Shown: piece after piece, positions 1 through 12,145 of the stretch
How positions within the stretch are numbered: the first letter of the stretch is position 1
Layout: each line of letters starts with the position of its first letter
NCBI GenBank assembly: GCA_037447655.1
Contig: JBBHKE010001279.1
Span: 24,114-88,113, forward strand
Source of the DNA: Zygnema cylindricum
Taxonomy: Eukaryota; Streptophyta; Zygnematophyceae; Zygnematales; Zygnemataceae
DNA length: 64,000 nucleotides
Direction: 5' to 3'
The notes under the pieces: model-generated
Database searches by the model: none
What the model saw: the letters and a program-made list of their open reading frames with translations, nothing else
Told to the model about the DNA's origin: nothing
Position numbers and translations under genes: made by a program

Positions 1-1254
1 CTTCGGTCCACTCTTGTCACCACGCCTTAACACCCGTATTTTCGACGTAACCAGCTAACTATACTTTGGGGGATTACCCGTTTTTTTGGGGGGGGTAGGA
101 GATTTTTTTTCTTTGGAAAATAAAGTTAAAAGTACGACAAAAGCATGCATGTGCAACAACATGTGCCAAAAAGTATTTCACAACCCTCAATTGCTGATTG
201 TCAGGAAATACGAGGTTGTTGAAAGTACCGTAATCATAACGCGAACGTCCATCCAGATCATGCCACGACAACACATCGTGCTGTCACCACATTCACGACG
301 ACCAGCCAATGAGATTCATGATTTACAATAAAACTTTATCGGCTTGACTTCCGTGTGTCGCTTTGCGGCGTGTTCATTACGCTGTCTGAGCTGTCGCAAA
401 GTAACAAATATCTGACGTGTATTGCCGTCGATATGTATAAATCGAGTACAGTACTGTAGCGGACTGCGGTACGGTCGAAAAGCATTCTGGGAATTCTGGA
501 AGCATCTGGCGTGTGTTCTCACGTCGTGCGCCGCGGCCCTCTTTTCTGACCAATCGGAGCCCTCCGTTCTCTCATGTGCTTTGGGAAAAGAAGCAATCGG
601 AGTCGCTCGCCCCTGAAAAGACGCTTTCATTTGCTCTTGCTGGCTCCGGCCAACCAGTACTTTATGCATCCACATCCACCAAGTACCTATTTGTACCAAT
701 TCGTCAGTATCCGCTACAGTACAGTATACAGTCCTGTACTGTAGTTTTCAGATCTATTCGTGAATTATTGCAAATATTTGTATCACTTTGTAACTTAAAT
801 CCGTTTCGGACGTTTGTTTTTGTTGTACATCCGTTTTCGATTGGCGAGTACATTGCAGTACTGTACTTCACTCGAACTCCCGGATGAACGAACGTACGAT
901 CGTACGATTTGTTTGTTTGTCAATTGTGGCTTTTCTAGCATTGTTTGTTTCAGAAACCGTGCAACTCTTTGCAGATTTGAAGATTCTTTCATACTTTCAT
1001 TACTGAACTTCGAAAAATCGTCTTTGTTTGGCCAATATTTTTTTTCAGTACAAAATTGCAAGGACAAACTGAAGGATACTCGTTTCTGAAGCAGAATCAA
1101 ACGCCTTTTTCTTTCACATTCTAGATTTTGGCAGGTAACTCAAGTTTTCTCTTTTTGATCTCTTTTTGCAAGTCTCTTGTTTTCCTTTGCTACGTGAGAC
1201 TGCTTTTGTTTTGGACTACTGATGATTCTATTTTTGGTTGCGTTCTTGAGTTTC
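1..1254. other. Intergenic DNA, no gene recognised
   Basis: I see no convincing exon here. Open frames on both strands are short and resemble no family I know. The only structure is a cluster of TACAGTACTGTA-type palindromes, described separately. The sequence turns steadily T-rich towards the minisatellite that follows. It could be distal promoter DNA of the LRR gene or the decayed end of a transposon. Confidence 0.5.
447..866. repeat. Three palindromes with CAGTACTG core
   Basis: A perfect 12-bp palindrome TACAGTACTGTA lies at 447-458. An inverted repeat with 11-bp arms (CTACAGTACAG at 714-724 and its complement at 734-744, 9-nt loop) follows. A third core, CAGTACTG, lies at 856-863. The three occurrences fall within about 420 bp. 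They could be protein-binding sites, hairpins or decayed transposon termini; the function is unknown. Confidence 0.45.
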
Positions 1255-2420
1255 TGTTCGCCCAGTTTTTGCAATATAAGTTAGTTTTGCAATCTCGTGT
1301 TGGAGCATGAGTAAGTTTTGCAAACTAAGTTTTGCAGTATAGGTAAATTTTGCAACATAGATTTTCGAGTATAAGTAAGTTTTGCCATATAACTTGCGAA
1401 AATATGGGTTTTGTGATATTAGTAAGCTTTGCAATACAAATAAGGTTTGTTGTATCCCTAAGTTTGCAAAGTTTGCAATTTAAGCTTTGCATCTTCTGTA
1501 AGTTTTGCGACAGAAGTTTTGCAATGTACGTTTTGCATCATAAGTTTCTCAATATATGTATGTTCTGCAACAGAAATTTGGATTGTAAGTTACTTTATGA
1601 ATTCGCAAAAATAAGTTTTCAATAAAAATAAGTTTCGCAATAAGTTCTGCAATATAAATAAGTGTTTCATTATCCTTAAGTTTTTGCAATATAATTTTTG
1701 CAATGTAAGTTTTGCAAGACATGTAAGTTTGTTTTGCAACAAATTTTTTGGAGTACTGCGATGTAAATTTGCAAAAATAAGTTTTGCTTGCAAGAAATTT
1801 GCAATATAAGTTTTGCCTTGTATGTTTTGCAATGTAAGTTCTGCAATAAAATGTTACAAAATAAATTTTGCAGTATTAGTTTGCAATGTAATTTTGCAAT
1901 GTAAGTTTTGCAATATAAGTACGTCCTGCAATACAAGTTTGCAATGTAAGTTTTGCAATTAACTTTTGCAATATAAGTTTTAGAGTATAAGTACAAAATA
2001 ACATTTGTTTTGCTTTTTCATTGTACCGCATGTTTTGCAATGTATGTTTTGTGAATGTAAATGTTGCAAGTTAGAATTTGCGATATAAGTTTGCAATTGA
2101 AGTCTGGCAATATAAGTTTTGCTGTAAATGTAAGTTTTGCAATACTAGTTTGCAAAGTCAATGGTGTTTTATGTTGAATTCTCTTTCTGTATGCCATTTC
2201 CCACGTTATATTTGTTTCGCAAGCATCTCTATGTTCTGTCAAAAGATTAAAGTGTTTTTTTAGCGTTTTATACAGAATTATGTCTGCAAACCTTTTGTCT
2301 CCAGTATTTCTGTTCATTCTGCAAGTCTAGAAATCTATGTTTTGCACATTTTTACTCTGCAAATTTAGGATATTATATTTCAAAGAGTTTTGTTCTGCAC
2401 ATTTTTTGAGATTGTTTGTT
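1255..2420. repeat. AT-rich minisatellite, unit near AAGTTTTGCAATATAAGT
   Basis: Dozens of diverged copies of a 14-18 bp unit (core TTTTGCAATRTAAG) run head to tail over about 1.15 kb. The first clear copy is near 1265 and the last weak ones are near 2400. Because the unit length is not fixed, long frames open on the minus strand with repeating Tyr-Ile-Ala-Lys-like peptides. I treat those as by-products and not as genes. Copies in the centre (1680-2000) are the most regular. Confidence 0.8.
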
Positions 2421-3925
2421 GTTGATTCCAGGATTTGAGAGGGAGGGAGGACTGTTCTACTGTTACCTAAAAGAAAACTTGACAATTTTTTACGGAGAAA
2501 AACTTGTTTACATTGCAGAAATAAACCTATATTTTATTAGTGACTGCATATTGTAGTGTTTTGAAGGAAGGTTGAATGATTTGCGGTTTCTTCTTGCCTC
2601 GTTGTGTTTTTCATGAAAACAATAATTTTTTCTGTATCTTAAAGCCGCGAAATATGTAAGTTTGTCTTCTTCTTATAATTTCTACAGCTCTCACTTTAAC
2701 CAGTTTCATTTTTTTTAGCCTTATTTTTCGGTATTTAAATAATTATATAGAAATATTAGTAAATGATTTTATTTTAAAATAATATTTGTGATTATTAGAA
2801 ACCATATTAGATGTTTATAGTTTGAACTGTCAGTCTTGAAGGGGTAAAGAAGAACAGTAGCATTATGAAAGAGAAAGTATGATGACAGTATTTTTTTTGC
2901 ACACCATTTTTTTTTTGACGGCTTATGATGTATTAATAAAAGCATACGCCGTTCTTGTAGAATGTGGTCATCAATCTAGAAACCAAACCTTAAAAAAAAA
3001 ACAAAAACGAGAGAATCTAGTTTCCGAAACGCTCTTCCTTTTCTCTTCTGGGTTTAAAAATAGAATACTGGAACTCTGAGAACTTGAAGCGACATGTATT
3101 CATTTATACGACTTATGTGCACAACTTCTCTCTTAAAATCTTAAACGTAAAAACTGTCAAATTTGGAAAGAAAATCAAGAAGTTTCCAAAAAGAAACACA
3201 TTTTTAATAGAGTGAGGTGTGGTGTTTTTACATTTAAGTTTTTGTTTAAATTTCTTGGAGTATGTAATTCTTTTTCCTTTATTTGGAAGGAATTTAGTTT
3301 GATGCAAGAAGAGTTTGTGTGTTTTTTACATGAAAAAACTATGGTTAAGATTTGAGCTTCATTTTATTTTTTTATGTTTCAAAGAGTTGCTGAGGGAAAT
3401 AAGAGATGAACTTGAGAAGTTGACCACTGTATCTTTTTCTTTCCCTTTTTTTTTTTTCATTATTAGAAGTGTGGTTTGTTTTGCAGAGGAAACATGTTTA
3501 TTGTCAGAAATATTTCCTTCTTGTTGTTTCGAAAGTGGTTTTTTAATGCAGATATGCAAATTGGAGCATGTTTTTGTACTTTTTTTCTTTTTTTCTTTTT
3601 TTCTTTTTTGAAGTGGGTTTTTCTGCGAGTGGAGCTTATTTGCCATCAGATATTATCATTCTTTTGTTGTTTGTTGTCATCATTTTCTTGAACCTCATTT
3701 GGCAATCGGTTTGGTTCGCAATTACATATATGCTGATGTTGAATATATATCCATCCTCCCCCCCCCCCCCCTCCTCTCTTTCCTTTTTTGTTCTTCCTTT
3801 TGGGGTATTTTTTTGTCATCACTGCTCTAACTCAGTAAATGTCATTTTGATTTTCACAGGTTTGATAGTGAAAAGAAGAACAACATAAAAAATTACTTCC
3901 TGGTATTACTGTGGTGCTGACTTCC
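2421..3925 (+). promoter_or_regulatory. AT-rich upstream region and probable 5' UTR of the LRR gene
   Basis: This 1.5 kb precedes the LRR start codon and is AT-rich with long T tracts (3440-3612) and a C tract near 3758. A good splice acceptor (TTTTCACAG) at about 3851-3859 suggests that the start codon sits in an exon beginning near 3860. The transcript would then have a 5' UTR intron. I could not place the matching donor or a TATA box with confidence. No other coding sequence is evident. Confidence 0.4.
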
Positions 3926-6900
3926 ATGGGTTTTTTTGAGGTAAGAACAAAACATTAACCACAAAAACCATGAATAATAACACACACACACACACACACA
4001 CACAAATACCAAAACTATGTTTCATGAGTATTTAGTAGTATGTCTTCTCATGAAATGAATCTATAAGATTGGATCGACTGGTTTGTGATTGATTTGCTGA
4101 TGGTAGGAGCTTTAAAAAAAAAACCCGTTGTTCTTTTTTTTTTTTTTTTGGAAAGATTTTTTTTTAATAAGTGCCTTTTGCTTTGTTTTTTTTTCCTCGT
4201 CCAAAATAATCCCATTCTGCATTTTTCAACTCCTGCTTTATGTTTTTCACCTAGCAATTTTTTTTTTCACTTCCCATTTCACATTTCCTCCTCACTTTTC
4301 GTTGTTCTCTTCCTGACCTTCCATTTCTCTTTTCCCATTTTCTATTTTTCTCACCTCACTTCTCATTTTTCTTCTCCCACATTCCGTTTTTCACCTGTTC
4401 CTTAACATTTTTCACGTCTTGTTTTTCAATTTTTTCCTTCCATTTTTCATTTTTCTCCTAACACTTACCGTTTTTTACCTCACATCTCCCACTTTCCATT
4501 TTCACCTCCCACTCCTTGTGTTTCACACATTTTATCCTCCCATTTTTTTTTTCTCCACATCCTTGATGTTCACCTCTCATTTTTCCTTTTCTTCACCGCC
4601 CGTTTTTCCTTTTTCTTCTCTCTCCAGGTCCCAGGGGATGGTGATTCTGGAACGAATAAAAATCCGACAGGTGGCAGTGGAGAGGATCTTGTCAGTAGGG
4701 AAACAGACAAAAGAGCAACAGCAATGTTAGCAATTGTGAAAGAGATGCACATTTTGCGCGATCAACTTCCTCCCCGACCTTCTTTTTCCGAAATTATGGA
4801 AGCCCAAAAGTCGATTTCTGCGATAGAACATTGCCTTATTGAAAAATTAGCCGAAGTGTGTCAATCTACTCGACCTTACGGAGTAAATCCCGGCTGGTTT
4901 TTAGCCCTACAAGCGATGAGAGAAGATAGACATCGAAGGGACGCGGAAATTGAGAAAAAACCGTTTTTATCGATTGTAGAGTTGGATGAACATTACCGAC
5001 ATTACGATTCAATTATTTATCAAGCTGAAAATGCGATTTTAGGGGGAGGAGACGGACCGACGGGATTGTCGAGAGAAATTCGAGTGGGAAACGATTCTCG
5101 ATTAATCGAATATCCGAATGGAATTCTGACAAATCCGGATTCGTCAGGTGGTGGCGTCGCTTTCGCTAAGAGTCCGGCGCGAGATTCATTGTTAAATACT
5201 CCGAAAAGTGTACTTTCTGAGGGGGGGATTTTTAGAGAGGGAGGGATTAAACAAAATATTCAACCTCTTCCTGTAAAACCGGGAGGACTCTCGACAGCTT
5301 TTCGTCAAGGTAAGAAAAATGGATCTTTTCTCAAGAACTGAGTAATGAAAGGAAAAGTTAATTAAACATGGAGCCTTATTTGTGTAATACAGCGTCTCAA
5401 AGAAAAAAGTCAATGTAATTGTGGAGTTTTTATCACGTCCCGAGGTATTAGAAAAGCAGATTTAATCATGGTTTTTTTTTTCCACCTGGAATTCTAAATT
5501 AGTGTCGACAACGGTAAAAGAGGGAGCGGATGGGAAGGCGTCACATCACTCAACCATGAGTTCGATTTTAATTCGTTGATTTTTTCGTGCTTTTTGTGTT
5601 TTTGTGTTTTTCAGGTTCTGGAATACCTGATTTGACCACCATTGAAGAAAATCAACCAATCGATGACATTCCCCCCAAACTTCTCGCGATGATTGAAGAT
5701 GCCGTGACCGATAAGCGACAAACTTTCGATATAAGTGACGGTTTCGGTTCTCTCACATGGTTACCCGAGACAATTGGGGTTTTGGATTCTCTCACTTCCC
5801 TCAGTTTATCCCAAAACCGTTTACTTTTTATTCCATCGTCCATCGGAAACCTTTCTGGCCTTCAAAAGCTGGAATTGTACGGAAATCAACTCACATCTCT
5901 CCCAGAAACCATCGGAAATTTGGAAAATTTGACTTATCTTGATTTTCATGGAAACAAAATTGATGAGTTGCCAGTTTCTATCGGAGGTTGTGCTTCTTTA
6001 GTGGAACTTAAAGGCGATTTTAATAATTTGAAAGGACTTCCTGAGGCTCTCGGACAATGTGTGACTCTCCAAACTCTTTCTCTCGCTTTGAATCAACTCA
6101 AACATTTGCCTCGAACTATTGGAGAGCTCGTGAATTTGACTTTTATTGACTTACATTATAACCAATTGGAATCTCTTCCTCTTGGTTTATGTAATTTGAC
6201 TAATCTCACAACGCTTAATATTGCCGCCCAACATTTTAATCTCCACGAACTGCCTCCAAATATTGGAAATTTGATAAGTCTCAAGGAATTTAATATGAGT
6301 GAATGTTACATCAAATTCCTTCCCGAATCGTTTGTTAATCTCACCAACTTGAAAACTTTGAAGCTCGAGGGAAATCCACTGGTGGATCCTCCTCTCGACA
6401 TCGTGTCACAAGGAAAAGATGTAAGTTTTTTTCTCTAAATTCTGGTTCTAAATTGGGTAAAATGGGCAGAATGGGAACATATTCATTACTGTTAAGTAGC
6501 TTCTTGAAGTTCTTTAGAAATATGTAAAATGTCTGACATTTTGGACATGTTATAGACTTTTTTTTGCGCAGCGAAAAGTGTGAGCGTGTTAAGCCCACAT
6601 GTCATTTGATAGGGTTTTTTTTGGAGGTTTTTGTTTGTTATTTCTGGTCTTAGTGTTATATTGGGTCATACCAAAACGGCACCTGAAAAACCTGAAGGAC
6701 TTTCGATATTAACGAAAAAGTAAATTGTACATTAAAATCCACATCTGTGTCTTTGGCTCCGTTTTTCAGTATGACAAAAACATTTTTGTGACTGGGGAAA
6801 AGAAAAACTCTTGTCGCGGAATTGTCATAAATTCTCTTTTTTTTTTTTCGCCAAGAAAAAATATAAAGAAATGTCAGAGACCCGTAGAGAATTGCGGCAT

Positions 6901-8583
6901 TAGGGTTCCAAAAGTTTTGGCTGCCCACTTTTTCAGCCAAGTTAATATCTTCCTGAGAAAGTGATTACCTTGAAGGAGTTCTCACTTATTTTTTGCAGAA
7001 TTTACGAAAAAAAGTAATTTGAAATTCGAATAATCAAAATAATTCAATGAATTAATTTCAAATAAGTAATCAAGTAATAAGTCATTTGAAATTCGAAATT
7101 TCTGAAAATCATCACAAATTTTTCAAAAAATTGACTATACTGAACATCTTGAAAGAGAGAAAGCGGGAGAGAGAGATGGAAAAGCTAGTGGGAAATAAAA
7201 ATTGAGTTTGTTTAGTTGCAATTTTTAACTCAAATGACTACAATAGATTCAGTAGGTCTCATTTTTGAATATTTGGAACAGTTGAATGCGCAATCTGAAA
7301 AATCTTAACTTATTTAAAGTGTGTTCGTATATGTACATTTCTGCTATTTTTTGTGTAATAGCAAATTTGCTACACGTGAGAGAATGCAGGGGAGAGGGGG
7401 AGGCAAGATTGATCAGGGAAGAAAAGGGAGAGGGAGAATGGGGGGGAAGAGAGAGGGAAGATAGAAATATACGAGGAAAGATGGAAGAAGAGGAAGAGGT
7501 AGAGGGAAGAGGGAAAAAGGAAGGGGGATTCAGAAGGTATAAGATTGATCAGGGAAGAGGGAAGAGGGAAGAAGAGGGTGTGGGAGAGAGAGAGGGAAGA
7601 TAGAAATAGACGAGGGAAGGTTGAAGAGGGAGAGGGACGAAGGAAGAGGGAGTAGACAGGTACAAGATAGATCAGGGAGGAAACAAGAAGGCAGAGCGAT
7701 GAGGAAGAGAGAGAGGGAAGATATGAGATAGGGGAGGGAGGAGGGAAGATGGAAGGTAGAAGAGGGCAGAGAGAGATAGAAGGGAGAAGAGAGAAGAGGG
7801 AAGAGAAAAGATAAGACGAGGAAGAGGGAAGGGGGAAGAGAGGAGGGAAGAATGAAGAAGGAACGAGAGAAGAGGAAAGGAAGCGGAGAGAGAGGTAGGG
7901 AGTGGAGAGGGAGACACTAGATCAATTTTTAATCACATGATTTTTTTTTGGTGCTTCTTTCAAATAGCAGATCTTGCTTTGAATTGTCCTATTTGAATCC
8001 TTCCACTTTCTTAAAAGGTTTAAAAACAAAAAGACAGCCAGGAGAAAATAAAAAACTGCCTACTTTTTGAAACCACATTCTATAACATGGAATCCTTTCT
8101 TCTTTCACTTGCTCTTTGTTTTTTCTTATTATTACTGTTATTTTACTCTTGTTCTTTGGTTTTAACGTTCATTTTTGTGTTCAATCTTATTTATGTTTCT
8201 TCTAACTTTTCTTTTATTTATGTTTTCGCTCATCTTTTTTGTTTCTTTTTTAATATATCTTTAATGTATTCCGTTCTCATCATTTTCTGCAGGCAATTAT
8301 GGAACACATAAAAAGCCGGACCGGAAGTGGTCGAGGAAGCAAAGGTTTACAACCGAAGGAAATTGAATTTAAGACCGGTTTACGGCGTTTTTGGCATAAA
8401 GCGACGGGAAGTGGAAATCTTCAACATGTCGGATCGGCTCCAGCAATTATCGGAAGAAATAAAAATAGTCTTGGATCGCAAGGAAGTGGTAGTTTTTTGG
8501 GAACGACTCCGACTGGATATGGGTTTTTTAAAACACAATCTTCTGGGGGATCGGATACGTTTTCGGAACCCCGTTCGCCTTGA
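3926..8583 (+). CDS. Leucine-rich repeat protein, PIRL-like
   Basis: Four coding exons: 3926-3940, 4628-5309, 5615-6420, 8293-8583 (1794 nt, 597 aa). All introns are GT-AG and the phases agree. The ATG (MGFFE) lies on a 15-nt coding stretch before a GTAAG donor, the weakest part of the model. Residues 6-232 form a hydrophilic N-terminal region with helices (LAIVKEMHILRDQL, AIEHCLIEKLAEV). Residues about 275-490 hold nine 23-residue LRRs of the pattern LxxLPxxIGxLxxLxxLxLxxNx, then GNPLVDPPLDIVSQGKD. The Ser/Gly-rich tail contains AIMEHIKSRTGS. The LPxxIGxL repeat and the GNPLxxPPxxIV cap are typical of plant intracellular Ras-group LRR proteins and animal SHOC2-like proteins, which are cytosolic interaction scaffolds. 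There is no signal peptide or membrane segment. At 597 aa it is longer than most plant PIRLs. The partner and process are unknown. Confidence 0.85.
3941..4627 (+). repeat. Pyrimidine-rich intron 1 with simple repeats
   Basis: Intron 1 of the LRR gene carries a (CA)n microsatellite at about 3980-4004. From about 4130 it carries nearly 500 bp of C+T on the + strand, built from loosely repeated blocks such as CATTTTTC and CACCTCCCA. It ends in TCTCTCTCCAG. The long frames here are low-complexity Phe/Ser/Pro runs and are not coding. Confidence 0.75.
7376..7917 (+). repeat. 540-bp polypurine tract in intron 3 of the LRR gene
   Basis: The + strand is almost entirely A and G, made of variants of GGGAAGAGGGAGAG, with few pyrimidines over about 540 bp. 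It lies in the 1.87-kb intron between exons 3 and 4. Such tracts can form triplex (H-DNA). The open frames crossing it (Glu/Gly/Arg on +, Ser/Leu/Pro on -) are compositional artefacts. Confidence 0.8.
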
Positions 8584-9869
8584 GTATTGTGGGGTTTTTT
8601 GTAGAGAGAGGAGGTGGCGGAAAGAGGTAAGGTGCGAGAGTAACGATTGCTTTTGGGGGTTTTTGGAACGAGGGTTTTTCCGCGGAAGAGAGTTCTGGAG
8701 GAGTTTTTGAAAAGTGATATTTCTAAAGACTTGATATATCTGAAGAGTTCACATGTCTGAGGAGCTAATAATACATCTTAGGTGTTAGTTTGGGTTTTCG
8801 GTTTCAATTTTCGGTTTGGGTTCTCGGTTTAGGTTTTTGCAATTCGAGTGGTGAAGCTCGAGGAACAAATTCTTGATAGGTTTTGTTCCACAGATAAGTT
8901 TGTATTCAGTTGGTTTCGTGCGGAAAGACTCTTCATATTTCGTTTTTCTGCCACGAAACTAAAGCTTTAGTTATAACAGAGACCGGTAAAAGATATGATG
9001 TAAATGCGAACTGCAATTAGAAAGACGCTGTCAAAAGAGAGAAGTGTGTGAGGGAGAGGGAGAGGGATAGTTGGCTTGATGACGTTGTACTTTGAAGTAA
9101 TCCGTATGGTATTTTACTCTTTTAGTATATATGTTGAAGTCTGTGAATAGTCGTAACGATGTCAATTTATCAGTCATTGCATTCAAATTTGTGGAAAAAC
9201 ATTATCGATCCTTCTAATTGGGAGTCACTTACATTCCTATGAAAACAGTCATACCTAAAATACAGTTTATTTAGGACAATTTTTGTAATTTTCTTTCAGC
9301 TGCTCTGATATGTTTTGCGCAAAGTTTTGTATTTCTTCCCAGAAAAATGTGGTACTTTGTGTTTGTACTCAAATCACCTGTTTTAACACCTTTCTATACG
9401 CCTTTTCTAATGCTCCTTTTTTTCTAAACTTTTAGACAGTTTTGACGTTTTTGGTTACAGGTGATGGAATGCATGGTTCAAAAGGTTTACATGACATTTC
9501 ATTTCAACGTTGTTAATTGAATTTCGCATGTAGATTAACTTTAAATAGCTGTTAACCGCCAGAAATAGTGCAAACATTAATTTTATTCCGCCTGTTACTG
9601 ATAGTTTTTTTTATTTGTATGGTTTGTACGATTTCCAAACACCACGAGTGCGGTTGACGAATGTTGTCAAAGTATTACATTTACACTTCAAATAGTGCTG
9701 ATATCTACATACACACTACGAAGTCAACACACAAGTTGGTGCTAAGAGCTAAAATTAATGTGCATGGTATTTTTTCATTTCGAAACCTACACCCAAAACA
9801 GCGCTGACAACACTAAGCGCTCACACTAATTTTCATTCATTCTAGTAACGATGGGCTGTGTACAATAGA
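8584..9869. other. Intergenic, 3' flank of the LRR gene
   Basis: This follows the LRR stop codon and must include its 3' UTR. A short run of CGGTTT/GGGTTT-type repeats lies at about 8780-8840. I found no further exon, RNA gene or clean transposon end. Confidence 0.45.
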
Positions 9870-11440
9870 CATTGTTAGCTTGATACATCAAAAAAGGTTT
9901 AAACAGTCAACATCATTGAAAGACACATCCGATGAAAGAAACTTCACAAAGAAAACGAGCAGTCATTTTATGACAATTTTTCACAGCACCCGCTTAATGT
10001 TCCTACCAGATAAGGTTGTGAGGCTAGCTCTTTTGAATATCCCGATTCATTGGTCCTTCAAGTGGATGTGGCTAGCAACTTCGATACCATTAAGAATAAT
10101 GTTGTTTGTCAAGAACGTAAACTTCCGGCGTCGCCTATAAAACAAATATTCCCTGATGCTAGTGCTTTTTATTATAGGTCAAGCTTTTCACCTTTCCTCT
10201 TCGAGGTCGGTTGGGTGATGTTGGCAGTTTATAATTTTTAGTAGGCACCTGTCATAGTGACTAAAGGCATCTCTTTTTGCCTTGGCCCACTTTTAAGCAT
10301 TACAAGCATCACATACATCCACTCTTGGATGTTTATTTGATTTGACGGCGAAAGACACGCTTATTGTGGGTTCCCGTGACCAAGTTATGCCTGCCATTTA
10401 TCATTTTGCAAAGGAACCTTGTAAGATCGGTTTATTTGTTGATACTCGTGCCCAAAATTGTTGTGGAGGCAAACTTGTCAATTGGGCTTTAATGGCGCCT
10501 ACCATTGCGTCTTCTCTCACCATTGACAACGTCCCTATTATAACAACCATTGAAATTCAAAATGTTTTAGAGGTGTTACCGTGTACTCGATCGTTTGCTC
10601 ACTCACATCCTTGATCGGGTTCGCGGGTTAGTGAGAAGTTACAAGCCACATCAATTTTTTTTTAACTCTAGTTCATGCTTGAACTATTCATGTCTGTTTC
10701 ACATCTACCTTTGGATTTACCTCTCCCAACGATTATAACGAGGCTACCATGTGTTTGCAACCAGCCTACCGATTCTCGAAAGTTTTATTCACTTTGTTGC
10801 TCAGAAGAGGAGAACGTATTGTTGCACATGGTATGGTGTGAGATGCAACAACAATTCTTACATGGAAGCGTTGTACACCGTCAAACAAAAGGTTTATCAT
10901 GTTTTCCCTTCTCCAACCGACTACAAAGGTCTGCGAATTCCTCATGTTGACTTCGTTCTCTTATGCAGTGTTAAGAGGACCCATGGCGATGTGGTCTCCA
11001 TGAATCTAACTAGGACCATTATGTCTTTTCGTGCGACATTGCTTATTAGCGTAGGGGCTTGAGACGCGAGGGCTCACATGGCACGTGATTATGCTCATTA
11101 AGACCCCGCGTGTCAGTTTGCCCCATTTGCAGTGGAGACTTTCATAACTCTGGGCAAGTTCTTAACTTGTGGGCAAAAATATTTAGAATCTAGATGTTCG
11201 AGGAGTCATTCCACCAAGCCTTATAGCGACTCTCTCGCGTCAACGCGTATCAACTGCCTTTGAACGCGCTCAAAATGTGACCCTCCTCCGACAAAGCGAG
11301 CTCAAGTTGCAACCCTTACCCGGCTTAGCACAATGGCAGATGGTAGGCGTAGCCTTCCAAATCTTCTACCATGGGATCTGGTCCACATCTACAATCTTCG
11401 AGGTTGTGGACCTTAACTCGTCAAGGTTGTGGGTAATCAT
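9870..11440. other. Unclassified, coding-like degraded segment
   Basis: Base composition is more balanced than in the flanks, and medium frames follow one another on the + strand (9880-10140, 10342-10614, 10675-11062). Neighbouring frames are offset, and stop codons separate them. The peptide at 10342-10614 (for example GSRDQVMPAIYHFAKEPCK) looks like real protein sequence, but I recognise no family. I infer a decayed transposon coding region or a pseudogene. No terminal repeats were found. Confidence 0.3.
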
Positions 11441-11729
11441 TTAGTGTAGGTTTCTTCTTTGTGTGGGCAATCATCTTTAGCAGTTAACGAGATAGGTACT
11501 TGTTTTATTTAGCGTTGGTAGATACTTGTTTTAGCGCGGTTTGTTCAATCTTTTAAACTTGGCCATTTTCTGTTGACTCTTTTAGTCTTTAATTGTTTTT
11601 TTTTCCCCTCTTTGTATCTGGATGTTTTTCCATCGCAAGTTTTGCAATAATGTTTCTTCCCCTTTCGTCGTCTCCCTCTTTTGTACAACGGTCGCTCCGT
11701 ACATCATTTTGCTCTTACAATGGAAAATG

Positions 11730-12145
11730 TAGTGTTGTGTATCGGCAATGTTTTGCCGATAATTGATTTGTACCTTTTTTTGGCTTGTCGATAATTTATC
11801 GGTTTTTTATCGCGATAACACCGGTGCCGATAACTATCGCCGATAATTGTACAGTTTGTACCGTACAACTGTACGGTTTATTCCGTCGTACTGAACTGTC
11901 GTTATTCCGTCACACAGAGTACGGAACAACTTGTTACACGTGGTATGCCACGCTATATATAGTGAAAAATATAATACAGTATGTTGTTATGTACTGTTAT
12001 ATCGCGAACTATGTTTTTTCCACTTATCGCCGATAATGAATTTGTTGGTCTCGGAGCGATATATCGAGACCCATGACAGTTCGATAACCGATATCTATCG
12101 CTATCGGTTTTATCGCGATTAATTTCTTGCCGATACACAACACTA
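11730..12145. mobile_element. hAT-like MITE, copy 1
   Basis: The termini are inverted repeats: TAGTGTTGTGTATCGGCAA at the left and its near-complement CTTGCCGATACACAACACTA at the right. The interior (416 bp in all) is crowded with TATCG/CGATA motifs on both strands and encodes no transposase. Two other copies in the window share the ends. The 8-bp flanks do not clearly match here. The hAT assignment rests on the TAGTGTTG end and on the flanks of copy 3. Confidence 0.75.

Noticed and set aside
1676-1996. Minus-strand frame with repeating TYIAKLYCK-like peptide
   Set aside because: It is the translation of the minisatellite. There is no start context, no splice sites and no complexity beyond the repeat.
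4085-4405. Phe-rich frames of about 100 codons that could be membrane proteins
   Set aside because: They are T/C-rich intron 1 sequence, bounded by splice sites of the LRR gene.
7672-7917. Minus-strand Ser/Leu/Pro-rich frame
   Set aside because: Complement of the polypurine tract; low complexity inside an intron.
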